Positions 43,456 through 51,785 of a DNA stretch of 64,000 nucleotides are shown in pieces. The notes under the pieces were generated by a model that saw only the letters and a program-made list of their open reading frames with translations, did no database searches and was not told where the DNA came from. The DNA lies in contig JBJEPW010000001.1 of assembly GCA_051881435.1 (NCBI GenBank), positions 5,178 to 69,177 on the forward strand. Reading direction: 5' to 3'. The stretch's first letter is position 1. Every line of letters begins with the position of its first letter. The translations under genes and the position numbers were made by a program. The stretch is from Fimenecus sp051881435 (lineage in GTDB: Bacteria > Bacillota > Clostridia > Oscillospirales > Acutalibacteraceae).

Positions 43456-43770
43456 GTGGAACTTGACAGGTTTTTCGTAAAATCGGAGCTTATTCCCGCA
43501 ATAATTCAAGAGGAAAAAACAGGCGAGGTGCTTATGCTTGCCTATATGAATAAAGAATCTATGGCAAAAACTCTCGAAACAGGCTACACTTGGTTTTGGA
43601 GCCGTTCCCGCCAAGAGCTTTGGAATAAGGGCGCAACCTCAGGCCATGTTCAAAAGGTGATTTCCATACACGGCGACTGCGACGATGATACATTGCTTAT
43701 AAAAGTAGAGCAAACAGGACCTGCCTGCCATACAGGCAGTAAAGCCTGCTTTTTCAATAAGATAAAATAA
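43456..43770 (+). CDS. hisI: phosphoribosyl-AMP cyclohydrolase
   Basis: A 104-residue monofunctional HisI that opens the adenine ring of PR-AMP using zinc. AIIQEEKTGEVLMLAYMNKESM, GYTWFWSRSRQELWNKGATSGHVQKV, the metal motif DGDCDDDTLL-like HGDCDDDTLLIKV and GPACHTGSKACF are present. GTG 43456 lies eight bases from GAGGTG; the earlier in-frame GTG at 43441 overlaps hisA. The pyrophosphohydrolase is a separate gene downstream. Confidence 0.95.
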   Translation: MELDRFFVKSELIPAIIQEEKTGEVLMLAYMNKESMAKTLETGYTWFWSRSRQELWNKGATSGHVQKVISIHGDCDDDTLLIKVEQTGPACHTGSKACFFNKIK

Positions 43771-43780
43771 GGTGAATAAA

Positions 43781-44107
43781 ATGAACGATACATTGCAAAA
43801 TCTTTACAATACAATAATTTCAAGGCGTGAAAATCCACAGGAGGGCTCATATACCTGCTATCTTTTCGATAAAGGACTTGATAAAATCCTTAAAAAGGTG
43901 GGGGAGGAGTGCTCGGAAACCATTATTGCCGCAAAAAACGGAATTAAAGAGGATACGGTGGGCGAGATAAGCGACCTTATCTTCCACCTTTTCGTTATGA
44001 TGGCAAACGAGGGGATATCCGTCCAAGATGTTATGGCGGAGCTTGATAAACGCAGTGAAAAAACAGGTAATTTAAAAACCTTTCACCAAGTTGATAAAAA
44101 TACCTGA
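43781..44107 (+). CDS. hisE: phosphoribosyl-ATP pyrophosphohydrolase
   Basis: A 108-residue all-helical MazG-like enzyme hydrolysing PR-ATP to PR-AMP. GSYTCYLFDKGLDKILKKVGEECSETIIAAKNG carries the ExxE metal half-site and EISDLIFHLFVMM the second acidic half. AAGGTG precedes ATG 43781 by six bases; GTG 43772 is in frame but overlaps that site. Last his gene of the cluster. Confidence 0.95.
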   Translation: MNDTLQNLYNTIISRRENPQEGSYTCYLFDKGLDKILKKVGEECSETIIAAKNGIKEDTVGEISDLIFHLFVMMANEGISVQDVMAELDKRSEKTGNLKTFHQVDKNT

Positions 44108-44121
44108 TAGGGGGGAAAGTT

Positions 44122-45588
44122 ATGATATTTCTTTGGATTGTTTTGGGGCTTTTGGGGCTGTTTATTGTTGTAACGCTTATCAGAGCCGCATTTTTCAAGC
44201 CTGAAAAGGTTGAAACAACGCCTCTCACGGAAGAAAGCGTGGATATTGACCGTTATTGCACCAACCTTTGCGATGCAATTAAAATTAAGACAATTTCTAA
44301 CTATGACCGTGATTTGGTTGATTGGGCGGAGTTTGATAAATTTCATGCCTTTTTAGAGGAACGCTATCCCCTTATCCACAAAACCATGACAAAAACAAAA
44401 ATTGCCGATGCAAGCCTTGTTTTTAAGTGGGAGGGTGCAGACCCCTCGCTTGACGGTATTGCTCTTTTAGGTCATCAGGATGTTGTGCCCATTGCCGAGG
44501 GAACGGAAAATGATTGGGAGCATCCGCCCTTTGAAGGCGTAAATGACGGCGAGTTCATCTGGGGCAGAGGCGCAATGGATATGAAAAACCACCTCATCGC
44601 CGTGATGGAAAGTGTTGAAGCGCTCATAGCCGAGGGTTATCAGCCAAAGCGTACCGTTTATATTTGTCTAGGTCATAACGAAGAAGTTGTTGCTGCTCCC
44701 GATAACGGCGCAAAGGCAATCGCCAAGTATTTTGAGGAGCAGGGAGTGCACCTTGAAGCCGTTCTTGACGAGGGCGGAGCAATTCTTCCCGCAACGGTCA
44801 AGGGCGTTGTGGATTGTAACCTTGCAGGCGTTGGAATTGCAGAAAAGGGAAGCGTAAATTATAAAATCAGCGTAAACGCAAAGGGCGGACATTCCTCACA
44901 GCCCCCTGAGCATACAGCTCTCGGTCACCTTGCAGATGTTATTAAGGATATTGAAAAGCATCAGTTTAAGGCTACAATGCCCGATTTTGTCTATGATTTG
45001 TTTACCTCAATCGGTAAGCGCAGTACATACCCTGCAAAGCTTTTATTCTGCAACCTTTGGCTTTTAAAGCCCCTTGTTGTAAAAATTATGACGAAAATTC
45101 CCCCCGCTGCGTCACTTATCCGCACCTGTACGGCAGTAACCATGGCGCAGGGCAGTCCTCAGTTCAATGTTTTGCCGCAAAAAGCGTCAATAACCGTAAA
45201 CTTCCGCACCATGCCGGGCGTAACAATTAAAGATGTTGAACAGCATATTAAAGACAGCGTTCGCAACAAGAATATTGACATTGAGTTTCTTGTGGGAAAA
45301 GAAGCCTCAAAGGTTTCACCCACCGATTCCAAGGCATTTAAGGTAATCAAGGAGCTTTGCGAAAGTTCAAATGAGAAAAATCTCGTTGCGCCGTTCCTTG
45401 TAATGGGCGGTACTGATTCATATAACTATGAAAATGTGTGCGAAAATATTTACCGCTTTGCTCCCTTTGTTGTAAACACAGGACTTTTGCTTTGCACTCA
45501 CGCAACAAACGAAAGACTGCCCCTTGACAGCATTGAAGAAGCTCTCAAATTCTTTAAGCGTTATATTAGAAGAATGACTGAAAATTAA
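44122..45588 (+). CDS. membrane-anchored M20-family metallopeptidase
   Basis: A 488-residue M20 protein of the large CPS1/PM20D1-like form. An N-terminal membrane helix (2-24, IFLWIVLGLLGLFIVVTLIRAAFF) anchors it. Metal ligands are in LGHQDVVP, GRGAMDMKN (bridging Asp), GHNEEVVAA (Glu pair), VLDEGG, and a late His in THATNERLP; a dimerisation domain lies between about 250 and 370. It may hydrolyse peptides or N-acyl amino acids. It follows hisE by 14 bases and may be cotranscribed, but has no known role in histidine synthesis. Confidence 0.88.
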   Translation: MIFLWIVLGLLGLFIVVTLIRAAFFKPEKVETTPLTEESVDIDRYCTNLCDAIKIKTISNYDRDLVDWAEFDKFHAFLEERYPLIHKTMTKTKIADASLVFKWEGADPSLDGIALLGHQDVVPIAEGTENDWEHPPFEGVNDGEFIWGRGAMDMKNHLIAVMESVEALIAEGYQPKRTVYICLGHNEEVVAAPDNGAKAIAKYFEEQGVHLEAVLDEGGAILPATVKGVVDCNLAGVGIAEKGSVNYKISVNAKGGHSSQPPEHTALGHLADVIKDIEKHQFKATMPDFVYDLFTSIGKRSTYPAKLLFCNLWLLKPLVVKIMTKIPPAASLIRTCTAVTMAQGSPQFNVLPQKASITVNFRTMPGVTIKDVEQHIKDSVRNKNIDIEFLVGKEASKVSPTDSKAFKVIKELCESSNEKNLVAPFLVMGGTDSYNYENVCENIYRFAPFVVNTGLLLCTHATNERLPLDSIEEALKFFKRYIRRMTEN

Positions 45589-45609
45589 GGTTATATTTTA
45601 ATTTTACTA

Positions 45610-45638
45610 TTGAAATAAGCAACATGGTGTGGTATAAT
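45610..45638 (+). promoter_or_regulatory. orphan promoter upstream of a terminator
   Basis: TTGAAA (45610-45615), a 17-base spacer ending TGG, and TATAAT (45633-45638). Downstream there is no open frame, only about 80 bases ending in a strong terminator. The segment 45605-45620 is repeated exactly at the yebC promoter (47263-47278). Confidence 0.72.
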
Positions 45639-45644
45639 ACAACC

Positions 45645-45726
45645 GTAAATTCATGCGAAGCTTCCGGATTGTAACGAGTGGATTTACAAAAATCAGCCTC
45701 CCTTTTCGGGAGGCTGTGTTTTTTTG
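45645..45726 (+). ncRNA. candidate small RNA between the M20 peptidase gene and uxaC
   Basis: Predicted only from a strong promoter followed within about 55 bases by a terminator hairpin, with no start codon plus ribosome-binding site in between. Internal pairings are possible: GTAAAT near 45647 with ATTTAC near 45682, and ACAACCG with CGGATTGT. No known RNA family is recognised. Alternatively this is a decayed promoter copy with no functional transcript. Confidence 0.4.
45694..45726. terminator. bidirectional intrinsic terminator
   Basis: CAGCCTCCC (45694-45702) pairs with GGGAGGCTG (45708-45716) around five bases. GTGTTTTTTT follows on the plus strand and ATTTTTG on the minus strand. It ends plus-strand transcription from the M20 peptidase side and minus-strand transcription of uxaC, whose stop is nine bases away. 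Confidence 0.9.
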
Positions 45727-45734
45727 TCTTTATT

Positions 45735-47135
45735 TTATATTCCGAAATACTTTTTTGCGTTGTTAAAGGAAATATCCGCAACTATTTGCGAAAGGAAAGC
45801 AATATCGCAGGGGTACTTGCCCTCTTCAACAAGGTCGCCTAAAAGCTCGCAGAGAATGCGGCGGAAATATTCATGGCGGGGATAGGATAAAAAGCTTCTT
45901 GAATCCGTAACCATTCCCACAAATTTGCCGAGAACGCCTAAATTTGCGAGGGCCTTCATCTGCTGACGCATACCGTCGTAGTTATCGTTGAACCACCAAG
46001 CAGAGCCGAACTGAATTTTTGATTGAGCCTCGCTTGACTGGAAGTTGCCAAGCATTGTGCCCAGAACATAATTATCCTTGGGATTAAGAGTGAACAGTAC
46101 GGTTTTGGGCAGTGAGCCTTTTACCTCCAAGGCGTCGAGATAACGGGACAGTCCGTGGGCAAGTCGGTAATCGTCAACGGAGTCAAAGCCTGTATCGGGT
46201 CCAAGCAAATTAAACATTTTTGTGTTGTTGTTTCTCATTGCGCCGAAATGAAGCTCCATCACCCAGCCCCGTTTTGCATACTGCTCGCCGAAGAACATAA
46301 GCAGCGCGGTGCGGTACATATCAAGCTCTTTTTCAGTGAAAGTACCGTGAGAAAGTGCCTTTTTGAAAATCTCTTCAAGCTGTTCGTCCGTTGCAGGCTC
46401 AAAGGGACAGTAAGCGAGGGCGTGGTCACTTGCGCGGCAGCCCATTTCATCGAAAAATTCAATTCTCTTTTCAAGGGCATGAAGCAAAGATGCAAAGCTG
46501 TCGATTTTCATATGGTTGGCTTTTTCCATTGCCTCAATCCAAGGGACAAACACATCGCTTTCAATCAGGAAAGATTTATCGGGACGGAAAGCGGGAAGAA
46601 CCTTGCAATTAAAGGAACTGTCCGCCGCCAAAAGCTTATGGTATTCAAGGCTGTCCGCCGCGTCGTCCGTTGTGCAAACGCAGGCAACATTTGATTTTTC
46701 AATAAGCTCGCGGGGCGTAAAGCCGCCCGCTTCAATTTTCGCGTTGCACTTTTCCCATATAGAGGGTGCGGATTTTGGGCTTAACGGCTCGTAAATGTCA
46801 AAATACCTCTGCAATTCCAAATGAGTCCAATGATAAAGAGGATTGCCGATGCAGTAGGGGAGGGCTTCCGCGTATTTCAGAAATTTTTCGTATCCCGTGC
46901 TGTCGCCCGTTATGTATTTTTCGTCAATACCGTATGAGCGCATAGCTCTCCATTTGTAATGGTCGCCGCCGAGCCAAAGCTCTGCAATATCGGCAGGCTT
47001 GCGGTTTTCGTAAATCTCTTTTGGGGACAAATGACAGTGCCAGTCAAAAATCGGCGTGTCCTTTGCACCGTAGTTGTATATTTCCTGCGCTGTGTCGGTG
47101 GTAAGAAGGAAATCGTCATTCATAAAAGCTTTCAT
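45735..47135 (-). CDS. uxaC: glucuronate isomerase
   Basis: A 466-residue uronate isomerase converting glucuronate to fructuronate (or galacturonate to tagaturonate). KAFMNDDFLLTTDTAQ, FDWHCHLSPKEI (metal-binding HxH), DHYKWRAMRSYGI, GNPLYHWTHLELQRYF, VVCTTDD-like VACVCTTDDAADSLEYH, GWVMELHFGAMRNNN, and GMVTDSRSFLSYPRHEYFRRILCE are diagnostic. AAGGTGAT lies before ATG 47135; the frame extends to 47207 without a ribosome-binding site. It is a lone gene on the minus strand, without other hexuronate genes nearby. Confidence 0.96.
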   Translation of the reverse strand: MKAFMNDDFLLTTDTAQEIYNYGAKDTPIFDWHCHLSPKEIYENRKPADIAELWLGGDHYKWRAMRSYGIDEKYITGDSTGYEKFLKYAEALPYCIGNPLYHWTHLELQRYFDIYEPLSPKSAPSIWEKCNAKIEAGGFTPRELIEKSNVACVCTTDDAADSLEYHKLLAADSSFNCKVLPAFRPDKSFLIESDVFVPWIEAMEKANHMKIDSFASLLHALEKRIEFFDEMGCRASDHALAYCPFEPATDEQLEEIFKKALSHGTFTEKELDMYRTALLMFFGEQYAKRGWVMELHFGAMRNNNTKMFNLLGPDTGFDSVDDYRLAHGLSRYLDALEVKGSLPKTVLFTLNPKDNYVLGTMLGNFQSSEAQSKIQFGSAWWFNDNYDGMRQQMKALANLGVLGKFVGMVTDSRSFLSYPRHEYFRRILCELLGDLVEEGKYPCDIAFLSQIVADISFNNAKKYFGI

Positions 47136-47267
47136 AAAAATCACCTTGCCATTATATAAAATACATCTATTTTCACCATTGTACCATATTTTTCGGGAAA
47201 AGCACATACCTAAATTAAAATTTACGATTTTGTAATCGTTTTGTCACCTAAGAAAGCCAACATACTA

Positions 47268-47296
47268 TTGAAATAAGCGGCGTAATATGTTACAAT
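47268..47296 (+). promoter_or_regulatory. promoter of yebC
   Basis: TTGAAA (47268-47273), 17 bases, TACAAT (47291-47296), 35 bases before the yebC start. The -35 region lies in a 16-base segment identical to 45605-45620. Confidence 0.72.
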
Positions 47297-47330
47297 AAAA
47301 CGAATTATATTGATTTTCAGAGGTAATTTT

Positions 47331-48071
47331 ATGTCAGGACATTCAAAGTGGAGCACAATCAAAAGAAAAAAAGAAAAAACCGATAACGCCAGAGCAAAGG
47401 TGTTTACCAAAATCGGCAGAGAAATTGCCGTTGCGGTTAAAGAGGGCGGCCCCGACCCCGCGGGCAACTCAAAGCTCAAAGATGTAATCGCAAAGGCAAA
47501 AGCAGCCAATGTGCCTAATGATAATATCGAAAGAATTATCAAAAAAGCGGCGGGCGACGGCAGTGCGGATAACTACGAGGAAATCGTTTATGAGGGCTAC
47601 GGTCCTTCGGGAATTGCGGTAATTGTTGAAACTCTTACCGATAACCGTAACAGAACTGCGGCAGATGTTCGCCACTATTTCGATAAATACGGCGGAAATA
47701 TGGGGCAGAGCGGATGCGTTTCCTTTATGTTCAGCCGTCAGGGCGTTATTCTTTTTGAAAAAGAGGGCATTGATGAGGACAAGCTTATGGAGGATGCTCT
47801 CGAGGCGGGTGCTGTGGATTTCATAACTGATGATGAGATTTACGATGTCCGCACCGAGCCTTCGGATATGGGCGCAGTTCGTGATGACCTTGAAGCCAAA
47901 GGCTATACCTTTGTATCGGCAGAGGTGGAGTATGTTCCCTCAACCTACACAACTCTTTCCAACCCCGATGATATTAAGAATATGGGCAAAATGCTTGAAA
48001 TGTTCGAGGATAATGACGATGTCCAGAATGTTTACCATAACTGGGAAAATGAGGACGATTACGAGGGCTGA
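47331..48071 (+). CDS. yebC: YebC/PmpR-family protein
   Basis: A 246-residue YebC. SGHSKWSTIKRKKEKTDNARAKVFTKIGREI is the near-invariant N-terminus; VPNDNIERIIKKA, YEGYGPSGIAVIVETLTDNRNRTAADVRH, GGNMGQSGCVSFMF and a final acidic NWENEDDYE follow. Proteins of this family have been described as DNA-binding regulators and, for some members, as translation factors at difficult codon runs; the sequence does not decide. ATG 47331 has AGAGGT upstream. There is no terminator before the second glycan cluster. Confidence 0.95.
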   Translation: MSGHSKWSTIKRKKEKTDNARAKVFTKIGREIAVAVKEGGPDPAGNSKLKDVIAKAKAANVPNDNIERIIKKAAGDGSADNYEEIVYEGYGPSGIAVIVETLTDNRNRTAADVRHYFDKYGGNMGQSGCVSFMFSRQGVILFEKEGIDEDKLMEDALEAGAVDFITDDEIYDVRTEPSDMGAVRDDLEAKGYTFVSAEVEYVPSTYTTLSNPDDIKNMGKMLEMFEDNDDVQNVYHNWENEDDYEG

Positions 48072-48112
48072 TATTCTCGTTCGCGGTTTAGATTTTCAAG
48101 GGAAGTGTTTTT

Positions 48113-49324
48113 TTGAAAATACTGATGGTGTCACAGCATTTTTATCCCGATAATTTCAGGATAAACGATATTGTGAAAATGCTCACCGAAAAAGGTCACA
48201 GCGTTACGGTGCTGACTTCACTGCCCGATTACGCAACCGGCAAAGTACCCACCGATTGCAAAGGCTTAAAAAACAGAAAAATAAATTGGAACGGCGCAAC
48301 GGTTATCCGCTGCTTTTCCGTAGCGAGAAGAAGCGGAGTGCTTTTCAGGGCGCTTAATTACTTTTCCTTTTTCCTTTCGTCAACCTTAAAGGCATTGAGA
48401 CTTAAAGAAAAATTCGATGTTGTAATGTGTTATCAGACATCTCCCGTGCTTATGGCAAACGGTGCAAGAGCGGCGGCGAAAAAACAGGGAACCCCTTTCC
48501 TTATTTATTGCCTTGATTTGTGGCCTGAATCACTTAAAGCATGGCATGTGGGCGAGGGCAATCCGCTGTTTAAGCTTATGAGCCGTTATTCCCGTGGGAT
48601 TTATAACAGTGCCGACAGAGTGGTTGTAACCTCTGAACCGTTTATTGATTATCTTCACGAGGTAAACGGCGTGCCGAAAGAAAAGCTTTTCTATATGCCT
48701 CAGCATGCCGAGTCCCTTGATTTAGAGCCGAAAGAGAGAAACGGAAAGGTTGTTTTTGCTTTCGGCGGCAATATCGGCAGTGTTCAGAATATTGAATGTA
48801 TCATAAAGGCAGTGGGCGAAATAAAAGATGTACCCGGTTTCAGCGTTGAAATATACGGCGACGGAAGCGAATTGCAGAATTGCAAGGAACTTTCCGACAA
48901 AATGGGTACAGATAAGATAATAACATTTTTCGGCAGAGTGGACAGAGAGACACTGGCGGAAAAATATAAAAATGCAGACGCGTTTTTGTTAACCTTAAAA
49001 CCGGAGGGCATAATCGGTCAAACCTTGCCTGCAAAGCTTCAGGAGTATATGTCGGGCAACAGACCTGTTATCGCGTCTATCGAGGGCGCGGCGCAAAAGG
49101 TTATAGAAGAGTCAAAATGCGGAATTTGCGTTCCTGCCGACGATTACTGTGCGCTTGCAGAGGCTATGAAGAGTTTTATCCTTAACGGAGAAGAATTTGA
49201 CGGCTGTGCTCAAAACGGCAAGGAGTATTTCCTAAGATATTTTACGGGAGAAAAGTTTATTGCCGACCTTGAAAATCATTTTGAGGAGCTCGTTTCGGCA
49301 TCACCTAACGGAGAAAAGAAATGA
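48113..49324 (+). CDS. GT4 glycosyltransferase, WbuB-like (possible L-FucNAc transferase)
   Basis: A 403-residue GT4. MKILMVSQHFYPDNFRINDIVKML, LTSLPDYATG, CYQTSPVLMA, YCLDLWPESLKAW and FAFGGNIGSVQNIECIIKA match the WbuB/WcaI type, whose best-known relatives add L-FucNAc or L-fucose. CapE/F/G in the first cluster supply UDP-L-FucNAc, so that donor is plausible (inference). TTG 48113 is the start; no ATG is suitable. It opens the second glycan cluster and overlaps the next gene by four bases. Confidence 0.86.
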   Translation: MKILMVSQHFYPDNFRINDIVKMLTEKGHSVTVLTSLPDYATGKVPTDCKGLKNRKINWNGATVIRCFSVARRSGVLFRALNYFSFFLSSTLKALRLKEKFDVVMCYQTSPVLMANGARAAAKKQGTPFLIYCLDLWPESLKAWHVGEGNPLFKLMSRYSRGIYNSADRVVVTSEPFIDYLHEVNGVPKEKLFYMPQHAESLDLEPKERNGKVVFAFGGNIGSVQNIECIIKAVGEIKDVPGFSVEIYGDGSELQNCKELSDKMGTDKIITFFGRVDRETLAEKYKNADAFLLTLKPEGIIGQTLPAKLQEYMSGNRPVIASIEGAAQKVIEESKCGICVPADDYCALAEAMKSFILNGEEFDGCAQNGKEYFLRYFTGEKFIADLENHFEELVSASPNGEKK

Positions 49325-50508
49325 AAATACTTCAGATTAACTCGGTGTGCGGCTTTGGCAGTACCGGCAGAATAGCCGTTCAAATACAAAAAACGGTTGA
49401 GCAAAACGGCGGCGAGGGCGTTATAGCTTTCGGCAGAGATGACGCTCCCGACGGTGTGAATTCCTATAAAATAAACAGCGAAATTGATGTAAAAATTCAC
49501 GGCGTTTTGTCAAGAATAACCGACAGGCAGGGATTTTATTCAAAGGGTGCAACGCGCCGCCTTGTACGCTTTATAAAAGAATATAATCCCGATGTAATTC
49601 ATCTTCATAATATTCACGGCTATTATCTCAACGCAAAAATATTGTTTGATTTTCTCGCAGAGTACGGCAAGCCCGTTGTGTGGACTCTCCACGATTGCTG
49701 GGCGTTCACGGGGCATTGCTCATATTTTTCATATGAGGGTTGCGATAAGTGGAAAAGCGGATGCTATTCATGCCCGCTTAAAAATGAGTATCCTGCAAGT
49801 CTTCTTATGGATAACTCGAAAAAGAATTATAATGAAAAGAAAAAGCTTTTTACTTCTTTAAAAAATGCCGTAATTGTAACGCCGTCAAAGTGGCTCGGCG
49901 AAATTGTAAAAGAGTCTTTTCTGGGCAAGTATCCCGTCAGGGTGATATACAACGGAATTGATACTGATTGTTTTAAGCCGACGGAAAGTAATTTCAAAGA
50001 AAAAAACGGCATTGAGGATAAAAAAATCGTATTGGGTGTTGCAAGCGTTTGGGAAAAGAGAAAAGGTCTTAACGATTTCTTTAAATTGAACGAAATAATC
50101 GGCGATGATTACAGAATTGTGCTTGTAGGGCTTAATGACGCTCAGCTTGCCGAATTGCCTGAGGGCATTATGGGAATAAAGAGGACAAGCAACGCCCGCG
50201 AACTTGCCGAAATATATACTGCGGCGGATGTGTTTGTAAATACAACATATGAGGATAATTATCCCACAACCAATTTAGAGGCGCTTTCCTGCGGGACGCC
50301 TGTTGTAACATATAACACGGGCGGAAGTCCCGAAAGCGTCCGGGAGGGTAACGGCTTTACCGTCCCGCAGGGTGACGTGAATGCGATTTCAGAAGTATTG
50401 CCCAGAGCATCGGAACTGAAAGTTGTTACCGACGGAGAATTCAGCGCTTCACTAAAATACGAGGAATACATTTCTCTTTATAAAAAAATAATTGCAAACA
50501 GCAAATAG
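49321..50508 (+). CDS. GT4 glycosyltransferase with cysteine cluster (copy 3)
   Basis: A 395-residue GT4, relative of the pair at 12506 and 13731 although in the other cluster. It has MKILQINSVCGFGSTGRIAV, VKIHGVLSRITDRQGFYSKGATRRL, the cluster HDCWAFTGHCSYF...GC...GCYSCP, VIYNGIDTDCFKP and TNLEALSCGTPVVTYNTGGSPE. The N-terminal half is the most conserved part of the trio. Its ATG overlaps the preceding TGA. Donor unknown. Confidence 0.9.
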   Translation: MKILQINSVCGFGSTGRIAVQIQKTVEQNGGEGVIAFGRDDAPDGVNSYKINSEIDVKIHGVLSRITDRQGFYSKGATRRLVRFIKEYNPDVIHLHNIHGYYLNAKILFDFLAEYGKPVVWTLHDCWAFTGHCSYFSYEGCDKWKSGCYSCPLKNEYPASLLMDNSKKNYNEKKKLFTSLKNAVIVTPSKWLGEIVKESFLGKYPVRVIYNGIDTDCFKPTESNFKEKNGIEDKKIVLGVASVWEKRKGLNDFFKLNEIIGDDYRIVLVGLNDAQLAELPEGIMGIKRTSNARELAEIYTAADVFVNTTYEDNYPTTNLEALSCGTPVVTYNTGGSPESVREGNGFTVPQGDVNAISEVLPRASELKVVTDGEFSASLKYEEYISLYKKIIANSK

Positions 50509-50556
50509 ACTTTTTTACCGATTTTTAATCGTGACGGAAAGATTTCGGAGGTCATT

Positions 50557-51384
50557 ATGGAAAATACGGATTTTTTGCCCAAGCTTCATTCCTGCCAGCT
50601 TATAATAGCAAGGGAAATAAAGCGGATTTGTGAGGAAAACAACATAAAGTATTTCATGATTGCAGGAACTTTGCTGGGCGCAGTAAGGCATAAAGGCTTT
50701 ATCCCGTGGGATGACGATATGGATATCGGAATGCTGCGTGAGGATTATGAGCGCTTTATTGAAATCGCGAAAAAAAAATTGGGCGAAGATTTCTTCCTGC
50801 AAACCACCGATACGGACGCATTTTACGGGTTGAGTTTTGCAAAGGTGCTGTTAAAGGGCACAAAGCTTGTTGAACAGTCGGCAGGGAACCTTGCTCAAAA
50901 GGGAATATTTGTTGATGTATTTCCCTTTGACGCTGTTCCCGAAGATTCCGCGCAGGAGGAAAAACACGAAAAAAACACATATTTTTACAGAAGACTTCTG
51001 CTTGCGAAAAAGAAATATAATGTTTGCGGAAAAAGTGAATATGTAAAAAAAGCCGTATATACAGGGCTGGGCGTTTTAGCGTCATTTTACAGTTCAAAAA
51101 AGCTTTGCAACAAGCTTGAATACGAAATACAAAAATATAACGGCTCGTCGGACAGTGAAAGAATAGTTAATATCGGCGGCGCATACGGCTATAAAAAAGA
51201 AACCATTGAGCGTAAATGGGTGGAAAATACCGTTGAACTTCCCTTTGAGGATATGACCCTTGCCGCGCCTGCGGATTACAAGGCGTATCTTGAATATTTC
51301 TACGGCGATTATATGACGCCTCCTCCCGAGGACAAGCGTTATAACCGCCACGGAATTGTTGAACTCGATTTCGGAAAGTATTAA
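50557..51384 (+). CDS. LicD-family phosphotransferase
   Basis: A 275-residue LicD protein, a family that moves a phospho-alcohol group (phosphocholine, and in relatives polyol phosphates) from a CDP-activated donor to a sugar. YFMIAGTLLGAVRHKGFIPWDDDMDIGML is the core, with the DDDMD metal site, followed by KGIFVDVFPFDAVPED. TTCGGAGG gives a good ribosome-binding site. The next gene, a glycerol-3-phosphate cytidylyltransferase, could supply CDP-glycerol, so glycerol phosphate is the likeliest group (inference). Confidence 0.9.
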   Translation: MENTDFLPKLHSCQLIIAREIKRICEENNIKYFMIAGTLLGAVRHKGFIPWDDDMDIGMLREDYERFIEIAKKKLGEDFFLQTTDTDAFYGLSFAKVLLKGTKLVEQSAGNLAQKGIFVDVFPFDAVPEDSAQEEKHEKNTYFYRRLLLAKKKYNVCGKSEYVKKAVYTGLGVLASFYSSKKLCNKLEYEIQKYNGSSDSERIVNIGGAYGYKKETIERKWVENTVELPFEDMTLAAPADYKAYLEYFYGDYMTPPPEDKRYNRHGIVELDFGKY

Positions 51385-51395
51385 GGAGATTTATT

Positions 51396-51785
51396 ATGAA
51401 AAAAGTTATAACCTACGGAACCTTTGATTTGCTTCATTACGGTCACATTCAGCTTTTGCGCCGTGCAAAGGCATACGGCGACTATCTTATTGTTGCATTG
51501 TCAACCGATGAATTTAACTGGAACGAAAAGCAGAAAAAATGCTATTTCAGTTATGAGCAGAGAAAGATGCTTCTTGAATCTATCCGTTATGTTGACCTTG
51601 TAATTCCTGAGGAAAACTGGGCTCAAAAGGTGACCGATGTTCAGGAGTTTAAGGTTGATACCTTTGTAATGGGCGACGATTGGGAAGGAAAATTCGATTT
51701 TCTCAAAGATTACTGCGATGTGGTTTATCTCCCCAGAACACCTGAAATTTCTACAACACAAATTAAGAAGGATTTGGGAAAATAA
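51396..51785 (+). CDS. tagD: glycerol-3-phosphate cytidylyltransferase
   Basis: A 129-residue small cytidylyltransferase making CDP-glycerol. ITYGTFDLLHYGHIQLLRRAK has the HxGH motif, FNWNEKQKKCYFSYEQRKMLLESIRYVD is typical of TagD, and RTPEISTTQIKKDL is the C-terminal nucleotide motif. Length matches the TagD family. No TagB or TagF polymerase is present, so the product is not used here for a classical poly(glycerol phosphate) teichoic acid. It sits between licD and a glycosyltransferase (TAATG overlap). Confidence 0.93.
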   Translation: MKKVITYGTFDLLHYGHIQLLRRAKAYGDYLIVALSTDEFNWNEKQKKCYFSYEQRKMLLESIRYVDLVIPEENWAQKVTDVQEFKVDTFVMGDDWEGKFDFLKDYCDVVYLPRTPEISTTQIKKDLGK

